Numbered from the stretch's first letter, positions 22,466 through 31,808 are shown. The stretch: DNA of 64,000 bases from Prevotella sp. (GCA_016287755.1 JAEEWT010000005.1:1-64000); one strand, 5' to 3'. Program-made: numbers and translations. Notes: generated by a model not told the origin, from the letters alone.

Positions 22466-24667
22466 CTATTGTTTCCTAATCAATACAGAGCCTGTGATTC
22501 CCGGCTGCCGACTATGGAGTTGCACGGCATAGACACCTGTGGGCAGTGAACTGATATTGACGGATGACTGTGTGACACCCTGAGGAAGTGAGAGATTCTG
22601 CACCTTGACTCCTGCGGTGGTGAAAATAGAAACGGTAACCGATTCCTGCAGGGGCTCGGTAAAGGTAAAGTCGATCTGCTGATTCTTCATGGCAATGCCT
22701 ACACGCTGCGGCTGTTCCTTCGAAATCTCCTCGATGCCATCCAATCCCAGTAAGTACAACAGTCCTCTGTAGGCATCAATCTCTCCCCAGCCATAGCTGT
22801 TGTTAGGATACTCCAACGAAGGGTCGTGACGAATACAGGTCTTGGCAAACACATCTTTGACATCATCAGCAGTAAGGTTCGGACAAGCCTCCAGCCACAA
22901 GGCTATGATACCACTGACAATGGGTGTGGACATCGACGTACCAAGATCGGCGTGCCAAGGATAACGGCGATCGTTGAAATCACTATAGGCAATGTCCCAA
23001 GTAGTTTCCGTAGGATGCTCCTCACGGTAGAAACTACTGTACGACGAAACCACATTCGTGCCGTTGGCCAACACATCAGGCTTGATACGGCCATCAGCCG
23101 TAGGTCCGACGCTGGAATAGCCGGCTACCTCGCCGTTCTCTCCCCAGTTGCTTACCACATGTTTTCCCTCATGGTTGTACAGTCCTGTGCGATAGGCAGT
23201 GGCCCCCACACAGATCACAGCTGGCGCACTGCCTGGTGAATAGATACAGTGCGAATTGTCACCACTTGTCAGGTTGGGGTTATACGACGGTTTCGACTGA
23301 ATGGATCCGGCGACAGTATAGAAATCAGCTTCCACCCCTTCGCCCACAATCTCAGCCGACAGGAAATAACCTGAGTAGCCAAACCGTTTCGTGGTCTTGA
23401 TGGCCACCTCATATACCATGTGGGATTCATCAAAGCTGGAAGGATAGGCGCCAAAGGCGAAATAGTGCTTCTGGCTCAGCAGATCCACGGTATCGCGAAG
23501 CACCGAGTCGGGTGCTTCAAGAATACGCTGTGAAGGAACAACGAGCGTGTCACCCCTGGTCTTGCTGGCATACGAAATGAAACGCAAGTCCATAGGACCG
23601 TCAGCTACGACCATGAAATAGAAGGTCTTTTCATACCGGTTGAGGAAGGTACCCTGCGACTCCTCGTCAGCAGATTTATGGAAATACGAATTGAAATGTC
23701 CTTCATTTCCTGCCGAAGCAACGATGATACGACCTGGTCCCGAAAGACTGTCCAACACTTCGTACATCAGTTGGTCGTCGCCATAGAAATCCTGATGCGC
23801 CCCTTCGCTGTAGGACACGACACAAGGTTTCCCTTCTCTCTCGGCATAGTCGAGAATATACTTAAAGCCCAAGGCGTCGGTAGCAGAGGTGTATTTGTAA
23901 TAGTCCACGGAATCGATAAACTCCTTGTCAGACTCTACGGTATTGCTCACCAAACAGATATCGCTCTCGAAAGCCACGCCACGGAAAGGGGTGTCGTAAC
24001 CAGAACCAGCGGCAATGCCTAACGTATGGGTTCCATGACCTTGCTTCAAGCCATCACGGGAATGGGCATAGGCAAGAATCTCCTCCTGAGTGGTGTAGTC
24101 GGCTCCAACATACAAGTCGCTGTAGGCTGTATCCACTGAGAGCTGGTCCCAGAAACGCTTGATACGGTAGTTCTCCATCTTCGCATCGTAGAAGTTAGGA
24201 TGCGTCAAATCGAAACCAATATCCTGCACACCCATGATGACACCTTTTCCTGTATAGGCCTGCGGAAGGTTCGTTCCCTCGTACAAAGGATCGATACGCT
24301 GGATGATGTGCGTGGTGTCCATCAGGGCCGTTCCGCGCTGACCGGCCTCAATACGAGTCACATGCTTGTTCATCGACAGACTGGCCAAGCGACTCAGTGG
24401 AATACTGGCAATATAGATATTACCGAACTGTGCTAACTTCAGACAATGATTCTCTTGTAGCACCTGATCGGCATCCTCGTTGATTCTCACAAAAGCACAA
24501 ATGGATGAAGAACGGTGATTGCGCGATGGAGCCAGACGGCGCGTGTCCTTATGCTCCATGGCAGCTCGGCGCACCATCGACGACATCTTACTGTAATCTG
24601 CTCTTTGTGCCATGACCGTCATGACACTCAAACAGCTGAGTATGATAATGAAATAGATTCTTTTCAT
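22466..24667 (-). CDS. secreted subtilisin-like serine peptidase (S8) with C-terminal sorting-type domain
   Basis: 733 residues. Start set at MKRIYFIIILSCLSVMTVMA (24667), a good signal peptide; the longer reading frame to 24793 has no such feature. Catalytic triad visible: Asp149 in GVQDIGFDLTHPNF, His211 in GLKQGHGTHTLG, Ser near 577 in LGTSMSTPIVSGI; Asn in IIVASAGNEGHF. The last ~75 residues (VTVSIFTTAGVKVQNLSL...SSLPTGVYAVQL...VLIRK) match the beta-sandwich of type IX secretion sorting domains. It is therefore probably exported to the cell surface or medium. Confidence 0.88.
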   Translation of the reverse strand: MKRIYFIIILSCLSVMTVMAQRADYSKMSSMVRRAAMEHKDTRRLAPSRNHRSSSICAFVRINEDADQVLQENHCLKLAQFGNIYIASIPLSRLASLSMNKHVTRIEAGQRGTALMDTTHIIQRIDPLYEGTNLPQAYTGKGVIMGVQDIGFDLTHPNFYDAKMENYRIKRFWDQLSVDTAYSDLYVGADYTTQEEILAYAHSRDGLKQGHGTHTLGIAAGSGYDTPFRGVAFESDICLVSNTVESDKEFIDSVDYYKYTSATDALGFKYILDYAEREGKPCVVSYSEGAHQDFYGDDQLMYEVLDSLSGPGRIIVASAGNEGHFNSYFHKSADEESQGTFLNRYEKTFYFMVVADGPMDLRFISYASKTRGDTLVVPSQRILEAPDSVLRDTVDLLSQKHYFAFGAYPSSFDESHMVYEVAIKTTKRFGYSGYFLSAEIVGEGVEADFYTVAGSIQSKPSYNPNLTSGDNSHCIYSPGSAPAVICVGATAYRTGLYNHEGKHVVSNWGENGEVAGYSSVGPTADGRIKPDVLANGTNVVSSYSSFYREEHPTETTWDIAYSDFNDRRYPWHADLGTSMSTPIVSGIIALWLEACPNLTADDVKDVFAKTCIRHDPSLEYPNNSYGWGEIDAYRGLLYLLGLDGIEEISKEQPQRVGIAMKNQQIDFTFTEPLQESVTVSIFTTAGVKVQNLSLPQGVTQSSVNISSLPTGVYAVQLHSRQPGITGSVLIRKQ

Positions 24668-24742
24668 TCTACGTGCAAAATAAATGAAAAAAATCGAAAC
24701 GGCAAAGCAATTAAGGGGAAAAGTGAAAGAGGAAAGGGAAAA

Positions 24743-24814
24743 ACAAAAAAATTTGCTACCGCTATGGCATTGGTTCATGTAACGTTTCACCAATTACCTG
24801 TGCGGCAGCAAATT
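24743..24814 (-). terminator. long stem-loop terminator of the small secreted-protein gene
   Basis: Minus strand AATTTGCTGCCGC (24814-24802) pairs with GCGGTAGCAAATT (24762-24750), followed by further T residues. An inner ATTGGT/ACCAAT pair lies in the 39-base loop, so the structure is unusually long for a terminator. Confidence 0.7.
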
Positions 24815-24837
24815 CTCAACTTATTACTTATTACCTT

Positions 24838-25200
24838 TTATGCATTCAAACCACGGTTGTTCAGCGTGACGTTCAGCAACAGAAGGAACTTCTTGTACTG
24901 CTTGTCATCAAGAACGATTCGCATGAAGCGCAGCTCCTTGTCGATGGCGTTCTTCAACATAGCCTTGCGAGAAGACTGGTTGGCAGCTGCGATACTCATC
25001 ATATCTACACAGAAAGCATCGTGAATGCTCTGTACAGCCTCCATCTGGTCGCTTGACAGGTTGAGGGCCTCACCCAGTCGGTGGTAGTTCACTTCCATTC
25101 TGTAAGCGTCTACGTTCTCTACCTTGTTCAGATTCTCATCCTCTGCGAATGTCATAGTCATGCTCAGCACAGCTACAACGGTTAAAAACAATCTTTTCAT
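24838..25200 (-). CDS. small secreted helical protein, unknown function
   Basis: 120 residues from ATG 25200 (MKRLFLTVVAVLSMTMTFA, signal peptide). The mature ~100 residues are helical: YRMEVNYHRLGEALNLSSDQMEAVQSIHDAFCVDMM, then a basic/Leu-rich ending. L-x-L-x-x-x-Q-x-x-x-V-x-x-I-x-x-x-F resembles the Spy/CpxP-like periplasmic helical proteins, but the match is weak. It is a self-contained transcript: -7 TACCTTTG at 25280-25273, a hairpin at the very 5' end, RBS-like AAGGAAAG and the terminator at 24743-24814. Confidence 0.7.
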   Translation of the reverse strand: MKRLFLTVVAVLSMTMTFAEDENLNKVENVDAYRMEVNYHRLGEALNLSSDQMEAVQSIHDAFCVDMMSIAAANQSSRKAMLKNAIDKELRFMRIVLDDKQYKKFLLLLNVTLNNRGLNA

Positions 25201-25244
25201 TTTCTTTCCTTTCTTTTTTGTTATCCTTAATAATGTTATCCTGT

Positions 25245-25280
25245 AGCACCATCTCGGTGCTTTTGTCGGGTGCAAAGGTA
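25245..25280 (-). promoter_or_regulatory. promoter -7 element and 5'-end hairpin of the small secreted-protein gene
   Basis: -7 TACCTTTG (25280-25273). The predicted 5' end of the mRNA folds as AGCACC (25261-25256), GAGAT, GGTGCT (25250-25245). The same arrangement occurs at 60960-60991. Confidence 0.55.
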
Positions 25281-25419
25281 TAGCGTTTTTTTCATCCGTT
25301 CATCAAAAAATACCAGCTGTTTGCGCAAACAGTCCACTTTTTTGACGTAAATCAACGGTTTTGATATAGATTAAGAAAACTTTTTCGTAATTTTGCAGGA
25401 GAAAATCAATAATAAGATT

Positions 25420-26013
25420 ATGGAAGAAAGAAACAGGAACAAGTACATGGAAGTGGCATACACGCTGTATGCTGCCAACGGAGACGAAAACGAGTTCGTA
25501 GAAGAGGCCACCAACGACAGACCTTTCCAGTTTATCAGCGGTCTTGGAATCACCCTTGATGACTTTGAGAAACAGGTGATAGGTATCGAAAAGGGCGGGG
25601 AGTTTGATTTCAAGCTCTCAAAGGATCAGGCTTATGGCGACTACGAGGACGAGCGCGTAGTGGATCTGGAAAGAGAAATCTTCACCATCAATGGTCATTT
25701 CGACCACGATAACGTGTTCGTCGATGCTATCCTTCCCCTGCAGAACGAAGACGGTCAGCGCCTCTTCGGCAAAGTGCTGCAGATTACAGACAGCTTTGTG
25801 AAGATCGACCTGAACCATCCGTTAGCAGGAAAGGAACTGCATTTCAAAGGACACATCGTGGAAAACCGTGAGGCCACCAAAGAAGAGATTCAGGCACTGA
25901 TCAACAGCTTGAGCGGTGAGGGTTGCGGATGCGGATGTGATGAATGCGGAAGTGATTGCGGTCACGACCACCATCATCATGGAGACGACTGCGGCTGCGG
26001 ACATTGTCATTAA
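25420..26013 (+). CDS. SlyD-like FKBP-type peptidyl-prolyl isomerase with His/Cys metal-binding tail
   Basis: 197 residues from ATG 25420 (MEERNRNKYMEVAYTLY); the ATG at 25393 overlaps the -7 element TAATTTTG (25388-25395) and cannot be used. SlyD architecture: FKBP strand YTLYAANGDENEFVEEATNDRPFQFISG, insert-in-flap domain around 70-120, then EIFTINGHFDHDNV and the family NHPLAGKELHFKG. The C-terminal ~30 residues are a Gly/Cys/His/Asp cluster (from GCGCGC to the final CGHCH), probably a nickel or zinc store as in SlyD. It acts as a folding catalyst and metallochaperone. Confidence 0.9.
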   Translation: MEERNRNKYMEVAYTLYAANGDENEFVEEATNDRPFQFISGLGITLDDFEKQVIGIEKGGEFDFKLSKDQAYGDYEDERVVDLEREIFTINGHFDHDNVFVDAILPLQNEDGQRLFGKVLQITDSFVKIDLNHPLAGKELHFKGHIVENREATKEEIQALINSLSGEGCGCGCDECGSDCGHDHHHHGDDCGCGHCH

Positions 26014-26089
26014 GCGACAAGTAACAAGTGATAAGTAATAAGTCTAGAGAATAATCTAGACTCAACGAAGTTATAACTAAGACTGGAAG
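26014..26089. repeat. spacer with AAGT(A)AC/GATAAG repeats and an 8-bp hairpin
   Basis: CAAGTAACAAGTGATAAGTA (26019-26038) is a short degenerate repeat. AGTCTAGA (26041-26048) and TCTAGACT (26055-26062) form a perfect 8-bp stem with a 6-base loop. No T-run follows, so it is not a classical terminator. Confidence 0.5.
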
Positions 26090-27160
26090 GTGAATACATT
26101 TGGAAGGATTTTTAGACTGACAACGTTTGGAGAGAGTCATGGACCGGCTATCGGTGGTGTCATCGACGGCTTTCCTGCCGGTATAGATATCGACATGGAC
26201 TTTATCCAGCAGGAGCTGAACAGGAGACGCCCCGGACAGAGTCATATCACCACCGACCGTCATGAGGCCGACCGTGTGGAACTGCTGAGCGGCGTCTTCG
26301 AGGGGAAGTCAACAGGCTGTCCCATCGGTTTTGTGGTGTATAACGAGAACCAGCATTCGCAGGACTATGAGAACATGCGTTGCCTGTTCAGACCTTCGCA
26401 TGCTGATTACACCTATTATAATAAATATGGTATTCGCGACCATCGTGGAGGCGGTCGTTCATCAGCGCGTATCACCATCAGCCGATGCGTGGCTGGCGCT
26501 CTGGCCAAGCTGGCCCTCAAGCAGATTGGTGTCAGCATACAGGCCTATACATCACAGGTAGGCAGCATCGCCCTCGACAAGGATTATCGGAAATACGACC
26601 TCTCCCTGACGGAGTCGAACATCGTGAGATGTCCCGACCAGGAGAAAGCCCGACAAATGGAAGCGCTGATCAGTGAGGTGAAGGCAGAAGGCGACACCGT
26701 TGGCGGTACTATCACCTGTGTGATCAAAAACTGTCCTGCCGGTCTGGGCGATCCTGAGTTCGGAAAGCTGCACGCGCAGTTGGGCATGGCCATGCTCAGC
26801 ATCAATGCCGTGAAAGGATTCGAATATGGAGAAGGATTCGATTGCGTACTTACCAGAGGAAGCCAGCAGAACGATCTATTCGTACCCGGTGAGAGCATCT
26901 CTACGGCCACCAACCATAGCGGAGGCATCCAAGGTGGTATCAGCAACGGACAGGATATCTATTTCCGAGTAGCATTCAAACCAGTAGCAACGATTCTGAA
27001 AGAACAGCAAACGGTCGATCTTGATGGAAACTCCACCACGTTGAAGGCCCGCGGACGGCATGATCCTTGTGTCCTTCCAAGAGCCGTTCCCATCGTTGAA
27101 TCGATGGCAGCAATGGTGATTCTTGATAGTTTTTTGTTCCAAAAGACCACAAAAGTGTAA
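26090..27160 (+). CDS. aroC: chorismate synthase
   Basis: 356 residues, GTG start at 26090 ([21 protein letters not shown]). Signature motifs: [63 protein letters not shown] and the late [16 protein letters not shown]. Makes chorismate from EPSP using reduced FMN. It is not linked to the Phe/Tyr operon 10 kb away but supplies its substrate. No clear upstream promoter; it may be co-transcribed with the FKBP gene. Confidence 0.95.
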   Translation: MNTFGRIFRLTTFGESHGPAIGGVIDGFPAGIDIDMDFIQQELNRRRPGQSHITTDRHEADRVELLSGVFEGKSTGCPIGFVVYNENQHSQDYENMRCLFRPSHADYTYYNKYGIRDHRGGGRSSARITISRCVAGALAKLALKQIGVSIQAYTSQVGSIALDKDYRKYDLSLTESNIVRCPDQEKARQMEALISEVKAEGDTVGGTITCVIKNCPAGLGDPEFGKLHAQLGMAMLSINAVKGFEYGEGFDCVLTRGSQQNDLFVPGESISTATNHSGGIQGGISNGQDIYFRVAFKPVATILKEQQTVDLDGNSTTLKARGRHDPCVLPRAVPIVESMAAMVILDSFLFQKTTKV

Positions 27161-27196
27161 ATTTTTACGGGTTTTTGGTTAAAAATGTATTAAATA

Positions 27197-27334
27197 CTTG
27201 CTACTTTCAGAAAGAGTTCGTATATTTGCACTCGACAAAGCGTTGAGGGTTTGTGAAAATCCCGTTATTGTCAAGTTAAGTCTAGTTTAGTTTTTGTGTT
27301 GGTTACCCCCGGCTGTTTGGCCGGGGGATTTTTT
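27197..27334 (+). ncRNA. candidate small RNA of about 100 nt between aroC and pyrD
   Basis: A promoter (CTTG 27197-27200, 20-base spacer, TATATTTG 27221-27228) is followed ~110 bases later by a strong terminator, CCCCCGGC (27306-27313), loop TGTTTG, GCCGGGGG (27320-27327), then six T. No reading frame of note lies between them. Another small stem, GGG-TTT with AAA-T-CCC (27247-27263), is near the 5' end. The terminator faces the plus strand, whereas pyrD reads minus. It could also serve aroC read-through. Confidence 0.5.
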
Positions 27335-27357
27335 GTCGTTACCAACATACCATAACA

Positions 27358-27388
27358 CAAAAAAATGAGGTGTTAGTAATCTAACACC
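27358..27388 (-). terminator. pyrD terminator overlapping its stop codon
   Basis: Minus strand GGTGTTA (27388-27382), loop GATTAC, TAACACC (27375-27369), then a T-run (27365-27359). The last three codons and stop of pyrD lie within this hairpin. Confidence 0.75.
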
Positions 27389-28284
27389 CCGATGATTTCC
27401 TGGACACTCTTACATCCATGCCTGTCGAGCCACTCATCTATCCCGTCGCGTACCTTGATGGTAACAGCCGGATCGATGAAGTTCGCAGTACCAATCTCTA
27501 TCGCAGTAGCTCCAGCCATCAAGAACTCAATGGCGTCAGTGGCTGTCATAATACCACCCAGACCAATCACTGGAATCTTCACGGCCTTGGCCACCTGCCA
27601 CACCATGCGCAAAGCCACGGGCTTGACAGCAGGACCGCTCAGTCCGCCGGTACCTATACTCAGTTTCGGTCTGCGTTTCTCGATATCGATGGCCATTCCC
27701 ATCAGCGTATTGATCAGCGACACACTGTCAGCTCCCTCTGCCTCAACCGCCTGAGCAATCTCAGCAATATTCGTCACGTTAGGCGACAGCTTCACGATAA
27801 GCGTCTTGTGATAACGCTTCCTGACGGCTTTCACCACACTGGCAGCCCCCTCGCAGGTAACACCGAAGGCCATACCGCCCTGCTTCACGTTCGGGCACGA
27901 GATATTCAGTTCGATGGCGGGAACCTTCTCCAGAGCATCCACACGAGCGGCACATTCAGCATAGTCATCAGGTGACGAGCCACTCACGTTTACAATGATA
28001 TTTGTGTCGATATCCTTAATCTCCGGGTAGATATGCTCACAGAAATAATCCACGCCCTTGTTCTGCAGTCCTACACAATTCAGCATACCAGAGGCTGTCT
28101 CCACCATACGAGGGTAGTCATTACCCTCACGGGGATGCAGGGTAGTGCCCTTCACAATAATGCCACCCAGTCCGTCCAACGGGATGAAGTCGGCAAACTC
28201 GGGTCCGTAGCCAAAGGTTCCTGATGCAGTCATCACAGGGTTCTTCAACTGCAGGGAATGGATTCTTACGCTTAAATCAGACAT
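27373..28284 (-). CDS. pyrD: dihydroorotate dehydrogenase B, catalytic subunit
   Basis: 303 residues. Class 1[26 protein letters not shown] at the start, [31 protein letters not shown], the active-site loop [17 protein letters not shown] with its Cys, [20 protein letters not shown], and the FMN-phosphate region [29 protein letters not shown]. It oxidises dihydroorotate to orotate in pyrimidine synthesis and needs the PyrK subunit encoded directly upstream (28314-29108). Confidence 0.95.
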   Translation of the reverse strand: MSDLSVRIHSLQLKNPVMTASGTFGYGPEFADFIPLDGLGGIIVKGTTLHPREGNDYPRMVETASGMLNCVGLQNKGVDYFCEHIYPEIKDIDTNIIVNVSGSSPDDYAECAARVDALEKVPAIELNISCPNVKQGGMAFGVTCEGAASVVKAVRKRYHKTLIVKLSPNVTNIAEIAQAVEAEGADSVSLINTLMGMAIDIEKRRPKLSIGTGGLSGPAVKPVALRMVWQVAKAVKIPVIGLGGIMTATDAIEFLMAGATAIEIGTANFIDPAVTIKVRDGIDEWLDRHGCKSVQEIIGVLDY

Positions 28285-28313
28285 ATTTAATTGACGTTAT
28301 TACGTGATAACTA

Positions 28314-29108
28314 CTACTTCCAAAGCAACTCCTGCGTATTGAACACAGGACCATCCTTGCATACACACAGATTTCCCTTGACGGTCTTTTCCACACAGCA
28401 CAAACAGGCGCCTAAGCCACAAGCCATCAGGTTCTCCAGAGACACCTCACAGTTGGTCTCTGTCTGTTGAGCATAACGCGCCACTGCCTGCATCATCGGC
28501 TTAGGACCGCAGGCACTGATCCATGCAAAGCGTTCTTTCGTGAGGATAGAGTGGTTCGTAACGAAGCCACGCTCACCAGCCGAGCCGTCCTCGGTTGTTG
28601 TATATACGCTTCCATACTGTTTGAACGCATCCAACAGCAACAGATCACCACCTGTACGGGCACCTAACAGAAAAGCAGGCTCCATACCTTGCTCCTTGAG
28701 CCATTTCCCGTAGTACAGCAGGGGAGCCACACCCACACCGCCGCCTACCAACAGTACGCGCTGCGGATTGGCAGGTTTAGCATCCTTGGTATTGTCAGGA
28801 AGGGTAAAGGTATTGCCCAAGGGGAGTACGCAGTTCAACGTGCTGCCTACCTTCAAATGTGACAGCTGACGGGTGCCATCGCCAACAACAGCAACCAAAA
28901 GCCACAACTGGTTGTGGGTTTCATCCACGAAATTGATGGAAATCGGTCGGCGCAGGAAAGTAGAGGGCGACCCATCCACACGTACCTCAACAAACTGTCC
29001 AGGGTACATCTTGGGCAGGGGAGCCTCTTGGGTGAGCTTCAGCAATACATACTTGTCATGTATATGCTCTACGGCCACAACTTGTAGGTCTAGAATAAAT
29101 TTCTCCAT
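28314..29108 (-). CDS. pyrK: dihydroorotate dehydrogenase electron-transfer subunit
   Basis: 264 residues from MEKFILDLQVV (29108); the longer frame to 29177 reads through promoter DNA. Ferredoxin-reductase-like FAD domain (YPGQFVEVRVDGSPSTFLRRPISIN; DGTRQLSHLKVGSTLNCVLPLGN), NAD domain (RVLLVGGGVGVAPLLYYGKWL; ISACGPKPMMQAVAR) and the C-terminal [2Fe-2S] site SLENLMACGLGACLCCVEK with a later CVCKDGPVF. It passes electrons from PyrD to NAD. The operon is driven by three tandem promoters at 29117-29304. Confidence 0.93.
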   Translation of the reverse strand: MEKFILDLQVVAVEHIHDKYVLLKLTQEAPLPKMYPGQFVEVRVDGSPSTFLRRPISINFVDETHNQLWLLVAVVGDGTRQLSHLKVGSTLNCVLPLGNTFTLPDNTKDAKPANPQRVLLVGGGVGVAPLLYYGKWLKEQGMEPAFLLGARTGGDLLLLDAFKQYGSVYTTTEDGSAGERGFVTNHSILTKERFAWISACGPKPMMQAVARYAQQTETNCEVSLENLMACGLGACLCCVEKTVKGNLCVCKDGPVFNTQELLWK

Positions 29109-29116
29109 ATCAAGTG

Positions 29117-29304
29117 CAAAGGTACGATTAAGCGAGAGAAATACCAAAGAAAAGCTTGTTTTTCTTTGGATTTCCAAGCGTGAGTACCTTCGGCGAAGTC
29201 AAAGGTACGATTAAGCGAGCGAAAAAGCAAATCTATTTGAATTTTTCCGAGCGTGAGTACCTTCGGCGAAGCCAAAGGTACGATTAAGCGAGCGAACGAC
29301 CAAA
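29117..29304 (-). promoter_or_regulatory. three tandem consensus promoters in a triplicated repeat upstream of pyrK
   Basis: On the minus strand there are three exact TTTG-N20-TACCTTTG promoters, with -7 elements at 29124-29117, 29207-29200 and 29280-29273 and -33 elements at 29148-29145, 29231-29228 and 29304-29301. Each sits in a repeat containing CTCGCTTAATCGTACCTTTG; the outer two have CGCTCGCTTAATCG. After the two upstream promoters the sequence GTACCTTTGGCTTCGCCGAAG (or its GACTTCG variant) can fold into a hairpin at the transcript's 5' end. Confidence 0.75.
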
Positions 29305-29341
29305 AAACAAGCGATGTAGCGTGCAAAAAATCTATACCTTA

Positions 29342-29806
29342 TTATTTTTTAGGTACGAGCGATTCCCATGTGCCATCATCAAAGAACACTCGGATTTCAA
29401 CAATCTCGCGTTTAGGTTTGTCAATATATTTCACTTCATTTCTCACAGGATTATTAGGTGTACGATATACACCCTGCATGTTTCTACCATCCTGATAGCC
29501 TCCAGAGGCCACAGTTGGAGGAGCGGTGAAGTCGAGTTCCTGTTCACGACTGTTCGTGTCAGCAGCTGGAGATGCCTCATTGGCACCATCTTTTTGATCC
29601 TCATACATCGGTCCCTTACCAAACATCAGCCAGTCGAGACTGATGGCAGGAATTTTACTCTTGATGGCTTCAACCATATTCAAGGTGGGGCGGGTGCGTT
29701 CATTAAAGATGCTACTAAGAGACGCAGGTGCCATCCCAATAAAACTTGCGAACGTTGTCTGAGTCATGTGCTGACTCTCCATAATCTGTCTGATTCTATC
29801 CTTCAT
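29342..29806 (-). CDS. XRE-family HTH transcriptional regulator
   Basis: 154 residues from ATG 29806 (MKDRIRQIMESQHMTQTTFA); the frame to 29893 crosses the promoter (-7 TACCTTTG at 29867-29860, 20 bases from GTTG at 29891-29888). Cro/C1 HTH at 1-65 (MTQTTFASFIGMAPASLSSIFNERTRPTLNMVEAI), a LDWLMFGKGPMY motif typical of this Bacteroidota family, a disordered linker and a C-terminal strand segment (KPKREIVEIRVFFDDGTWESL). Probably a repressor-type regulator; targets unknown. Confidence 0.82.
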   Translation of the reverse strand: MKDRIRQIMESQHMTQTTFASFIGMAPASLSSIFNERTRPTLNMVEAIKSKIPAISLDWLMFGKGPMYEDQKDGANEASPAADTNSREQELDFTAPPTVASGGYQDGRNMQGVYRTPNNPVRNEVKYIDKPKREIVEIRVFFDDGTWESLVPKK

Positions 29807-29893
29807 TGTCTGGTAAGGGTTAAAAAAACGGTCATTTTTGCCAAAATCGATTGACTTTACAAAGGTAAAACAAAATTTTGACCCGTACAACAT

Positions 29894-30528
29894 TTATGAA
29901 AAGAAATTTAGAAAAACAACTTTGTTTTTTGATTTATAAATAATTTAGGTGTCTAAACATTGATAGATGGAAACATAAATGTTATCAACAAACGTAAATT
30001 TTAGGTATTAAAACACGACAAAGACTTTGTAAAGTGCTTGTTTACAACTATCTGGCCTTAATTTGCTTATCCTATGCTCTCTATAGTACTTTAACGGCGT
30101 TATGCAGTTTTTTACTTATAGAGAAATGTTATCATACTTCCAAATTCGTTGATATTTCACAAAAACAACTGATTAGCAAGTAGTTATACGTCCCGCAGGT
30201 GGTGTGAATAATTATGTTTTCACAAATCCAAATCCATATCTTTAGCTATCCAAATGTAATGTATTGCAATTGTAAATATCACACAAAAGCAAATTATTCA
30301 ACTTTGCAAATTTAAATATTGAATCAAAATGTTGTGTTTGTAAATCCAAATATCGGAAAACCGAACGTTAATAATCTCTAACACTAAATCTCTCCCCTTC
30401 GTTTTTCCTCAAAAATCAAAATCCAGAAGCTTTTCCGCACCACGGCAAGAATCGTTCAAAATACGCAAAACTGAGAGGGGTTCAAACACGCGGAAACCTT
30501 TGTATTTATCGACTTTTCGGCACAAAAA
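29894..30528. other. AT-rich non-coding region
   Basis: About 640 bases between the XRE gene and the holA terminator. AT-rich, with no convincing reading frame, tRNA or long repeat. It could hold a short RNA, but no promoter-terminator pair was found. Confidence 0.5.
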
Positions 30529-30549
30529 AATCCTCCGCGAAAGGGAGGA
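30521..30549 (-). terminator. holA terminator
   Basis: Minus strand TCCTCC, loop, GGAGGA (about 30549-30530) followed by a run of seven T. It lies ~40 bases after the holA stop. Confidence 0.75.
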
Positions 30550-30584
30550 AAACAGGAAAAACCAGCGAAAAAAACGGGTCTATT

Positions 30585-31616
30585 TTAGTTAAAAATGAAG
30601 GCGACGAGCTCTTTCAGCAGTTCTCCCACACCTGTATTGGGGTTATCAAGTCCCTTACTTTTGGCATCAATCTCTCTAATTTTATAGATTATCTGCATCA
30701 CTTTCATCGCCGAGTAATTTCTCATGCCCAAAACATACTCCTTGGCAGCCCATCCATTTCTCAAATCCAACCACCTGGCCACCTCGTTTTCTCCTCTCCC
30801 ACCAGGTGTATAATACGCGATCATCAAATTCTGGAAATAAGAAAAGAGCAACGGGATCAACATGAACGCACTACCCGACTTTGGATTGCTGTCAAAATAT
30901 TTCACAATCCTATTTGCCTTCACTATATCACGGTTCGCAATGGCACTTCGCAACTCATAGCCGTTGAAGTCCTTGCTCACCCCTATCTGCTGTTCCACCA
31001 CCTCAGGTGTGATGCGCCGATCATTCTCCGGCAGTGCCATCACCACCTTGTCGAGTTCAGAAGTAAGACGACTCAGGTCAGCACCGATATGATCTGCTAT
31101 CATCAGGGTAGCCTTATTGTCTATCGTGCACTGTTTCGTTTTCAGATAGCCCTCGATGAAGCCCGGCAGTTCATAATCGCGTTTTTTCTTGCTCTCGAAC
31201 ACCACTCCGCACTTCTGAGCCTTGGCAACCACCTTCTTTCTACCGTCGATCGTACCATTTTTATAGGCCAAAACCAATACGGTGGTAGGCTGTGGTTTCT
31301 CGAAATACGCCTCCAGGCGCTCCCAGTTCTTGATATTCTGCGCCTCTTTCACGATCACCACCTGTCGTTCGGCCATCATCGGGAAGCGGCGAGCCATATC
31401 AGCCACCTGTCCAGCTGTGACATCAGCCCCAAACACCACGGTCTGGTTGAAGTCGCGCTCCTCCTCACGCAGCACATGCTCTGCGATATAGTCGGTTATC
31501 CGGTCGATATAATACGACTCCTCACCCATCAATACATAGACAGGAGCATATTGCCCGGCCTTCAGGTCGTGCATGATTGTCTCGAAAGTGGTTCCACCAG
31601 ACTTCTTTTCAGCCAT
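30585..31616 (-). CDS. holA: DNA polymerase III, delta subunit
   Basis: 343 residues. Clamp-loader delta architecture: YAPVYVLMGEESYYIDRITDYI at the N-terminus, the AAA+-like VVFGADV...ARRFPMMAERQVVIVKEAQNI, middle lid domain (DHIGADLSRLTSELDKVVMAL) and C-terminal collar (SGSAFMLIPLLFSYFQNLMIAYY; VGELLKELVAFIF). It opens the beta clamp. It shares its upstream region with the divergent nuclease-domain gene. Confidence 0.92.
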   Translation of the reverse strand: MAEKKSGGTTFETIMHDLKAGQYAPVYVLMGEESYYIDRITDYIAEHVLREEERDFNQTVVFGADVTAGQVADMARRFPMMAERQVVIVKEAQNIKNWERLEAYFEKPQPTTVLVLAYKNGTIDGRKKVVAKAQKCGVVFESKKKRDYELPGFIEGYLKTKQCTIDNKATLMIADHIGADLSRLTSELDKVVMALPENDRRITPEVVEQQIGVSKDFNGYELRSAIANRDIVKANRIVKYFDSNPKSGSAFMLIPLLFSYFQNLMIAYYTPGGRGENEVARWLDLRNGWAAKEYVLGMRNYSAMKVMQIIYKIREIDAKSKGLDNPNTGVGELLKELVAFIFN

Positions 31617-31654
31617 TCTTTACTCGTTTACAGAATAAATACCATCTTTACAAC

Positions 31655-31808
31655 AGATACTTCCGCTCGACAAACCATAATAAAACACAGTTTTATTTGG
31701 CTTTGTGCTCGCTTAATCACATCTTTACATAAGATACTTCCGCTCGACAAACCATAATAAAACACAGTTTTATTTGGCTTTGTGCTCGCTTAATCGTATC
31801 TTTGCACT
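31655..31808. repeat. 77-bp tandem duplication containing a promoter
   Basis: Two nearly identical copies, 31655-31731 and 31732-31808, each starting AGATACTTCCGCTCGACAAA. The second ends in a perfect plus-strand promoter: TTTG 31773-31776, 20-base spacer, TATCTTTG 31797-31804. In the first copy the -7 is degraded to CATCTTTA (31720-31727). Each copy also holds TAAAACACAGTTTTA, a small palindrome. Confidence 0.8.

Noticed and set aside
26041..26062. AGTCTAGA/TCTAGACT hairpin as an FKBP gene terminator
   Set aside because: Stem is AT-rich with no T-run on either strand; aroC is likely reached by read-through.
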